Origin: an uncultured Clostridia bacterium
GTDB lineage: Bacteria; Bacillota; Clostridia; TANB77; CAG-508
Assembly: GCA_947625565.1 (NCBI GenBank)
Contig: CANQOU010000077.1
Span: forward strand, 1 to 6,060
Reading direction: 5' to 3'
DNA: 6,060 nt
Below are positions 5,899 through 6,060 of this stretch, one piece after another; within the stretch, counting starts at the first letter, position 1; the number at the start of each line of letters is the position of its first letter. The notes under the pieces are model-generated. The model was not told where the DNA came from. It did no database searches and saw nothing but the letters and a program-made list of their open reading frames with translations. Made by a program: the position numbers and the translations under genes.

Positions 5899-6060
5899 TT
5901 AGTCATCTTTATTTATATTTTTTCTTCTTAATTGTCCACAAGCAGCATCAATATCAGAGCCTAGTTCTCTTCTAATTGTTGCAACAATTCCATGGTCATT
6001 TAAATAATCTCTAAATTTCATAATATTTTCATTACTTGCCTTTGTAAAAGTTCCATTTTC
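5899..6060 (-). CDS. rlmN: 23S rRNA / tRNA adenine C2-methyltransferase RlmN, C-terminal part
   Basis: The last 53 codons of a minus-strand gene enter from the right edge of the window. The peptide ends with HGIVATIRRELGSDIDAACG followed by QLRRKNINKDD, the hallmark C-terminus of RlmN. The Cys in DAACGQL corresponds to the conserved catalytic cysteine (Cys355 in E. coli) that carries the methyl group in this radical-SAM enzyme, which methylates A2503 of 23S rRNA and A37 of some tRNAs. The radical-SAM CxxxCxxC motif and the N-terminus lie outside the window. The stop TAA is at 5899-5901, followed by the shared terminator. There is no sign of damage in the visible part. Confidence 0.95.
   Translation of the reverse strand, partial: ENGTFTKASNENIMKFRDYLNDHGIVATIRRELGSDIDAACGQLRRKNINKDD

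Overview
The window is very AT-rich (roughly a quarter G+C), uses ordinary stop codons with TGG for Trp, has purine-rich ribosome binding sites, and carries one long, tightly packed operon. This suggests a low-GC member of the Bacillota, most likely an uncultured gut-type Clostridia relative. That placement is an inference from composition and gene style only.

Layout: positions 1-264 hold an intrinsic terminator (196-228) and little else, apart from a possible broken small reading frame (56-173). Positions 265-5373, all on the minus strand, form a six-gene operon of the MoxR / aerotolerance (Bat) type. In transcription order it encodes a MoxR AAA+ ATPase, a DUF58 protein, a small single-pass membrane protein in the slot of DUF4381, a BatA-like VWA membrane protein, a BatB-like VWA membrane protein and a BatC-like TPR protein. 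A good sigma-A-type promoter (5425-5453) lies 5' of the ATPase gene. Positions 5454-5591 lie between two divergent promoters and contain nested inverted repeats. A second promoter (5592-5620, extended -10) drives a plus-strand 60-codon reading frame of clearly higher G+C that I do not recognise. This frame meets the 3' end of rlmN (5899-6060, minus strand, partial) across a near-perfect 24-bp bidirectional terminator hairpin.

How the genes fit together: charge distribution around the membrane segments places the MoxR ATPase, DUF58 and the tail of the 156-residue protein in the cytoplasm. It places both VWA domains and the TPR domain outside the membrane. This fits a trans-envelope MoxR/VWA chaperone-like assembly whose substrate is unknown. 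No BatD-like protein is encoded between the promoter and the terminator.

The most notable observation is that the DUF58 gene is interrupted near its 3' end. The frame stops at 3615, but a stop-free 44-codon continuation with a typical DUF58 C-terminal sequence lies one frame over (3494-3628). It is restored by removing one A from an A5 run. The continuation would make a 289-residue protein overlapping the next gene by 17 bp, like the other junctions of this operon.
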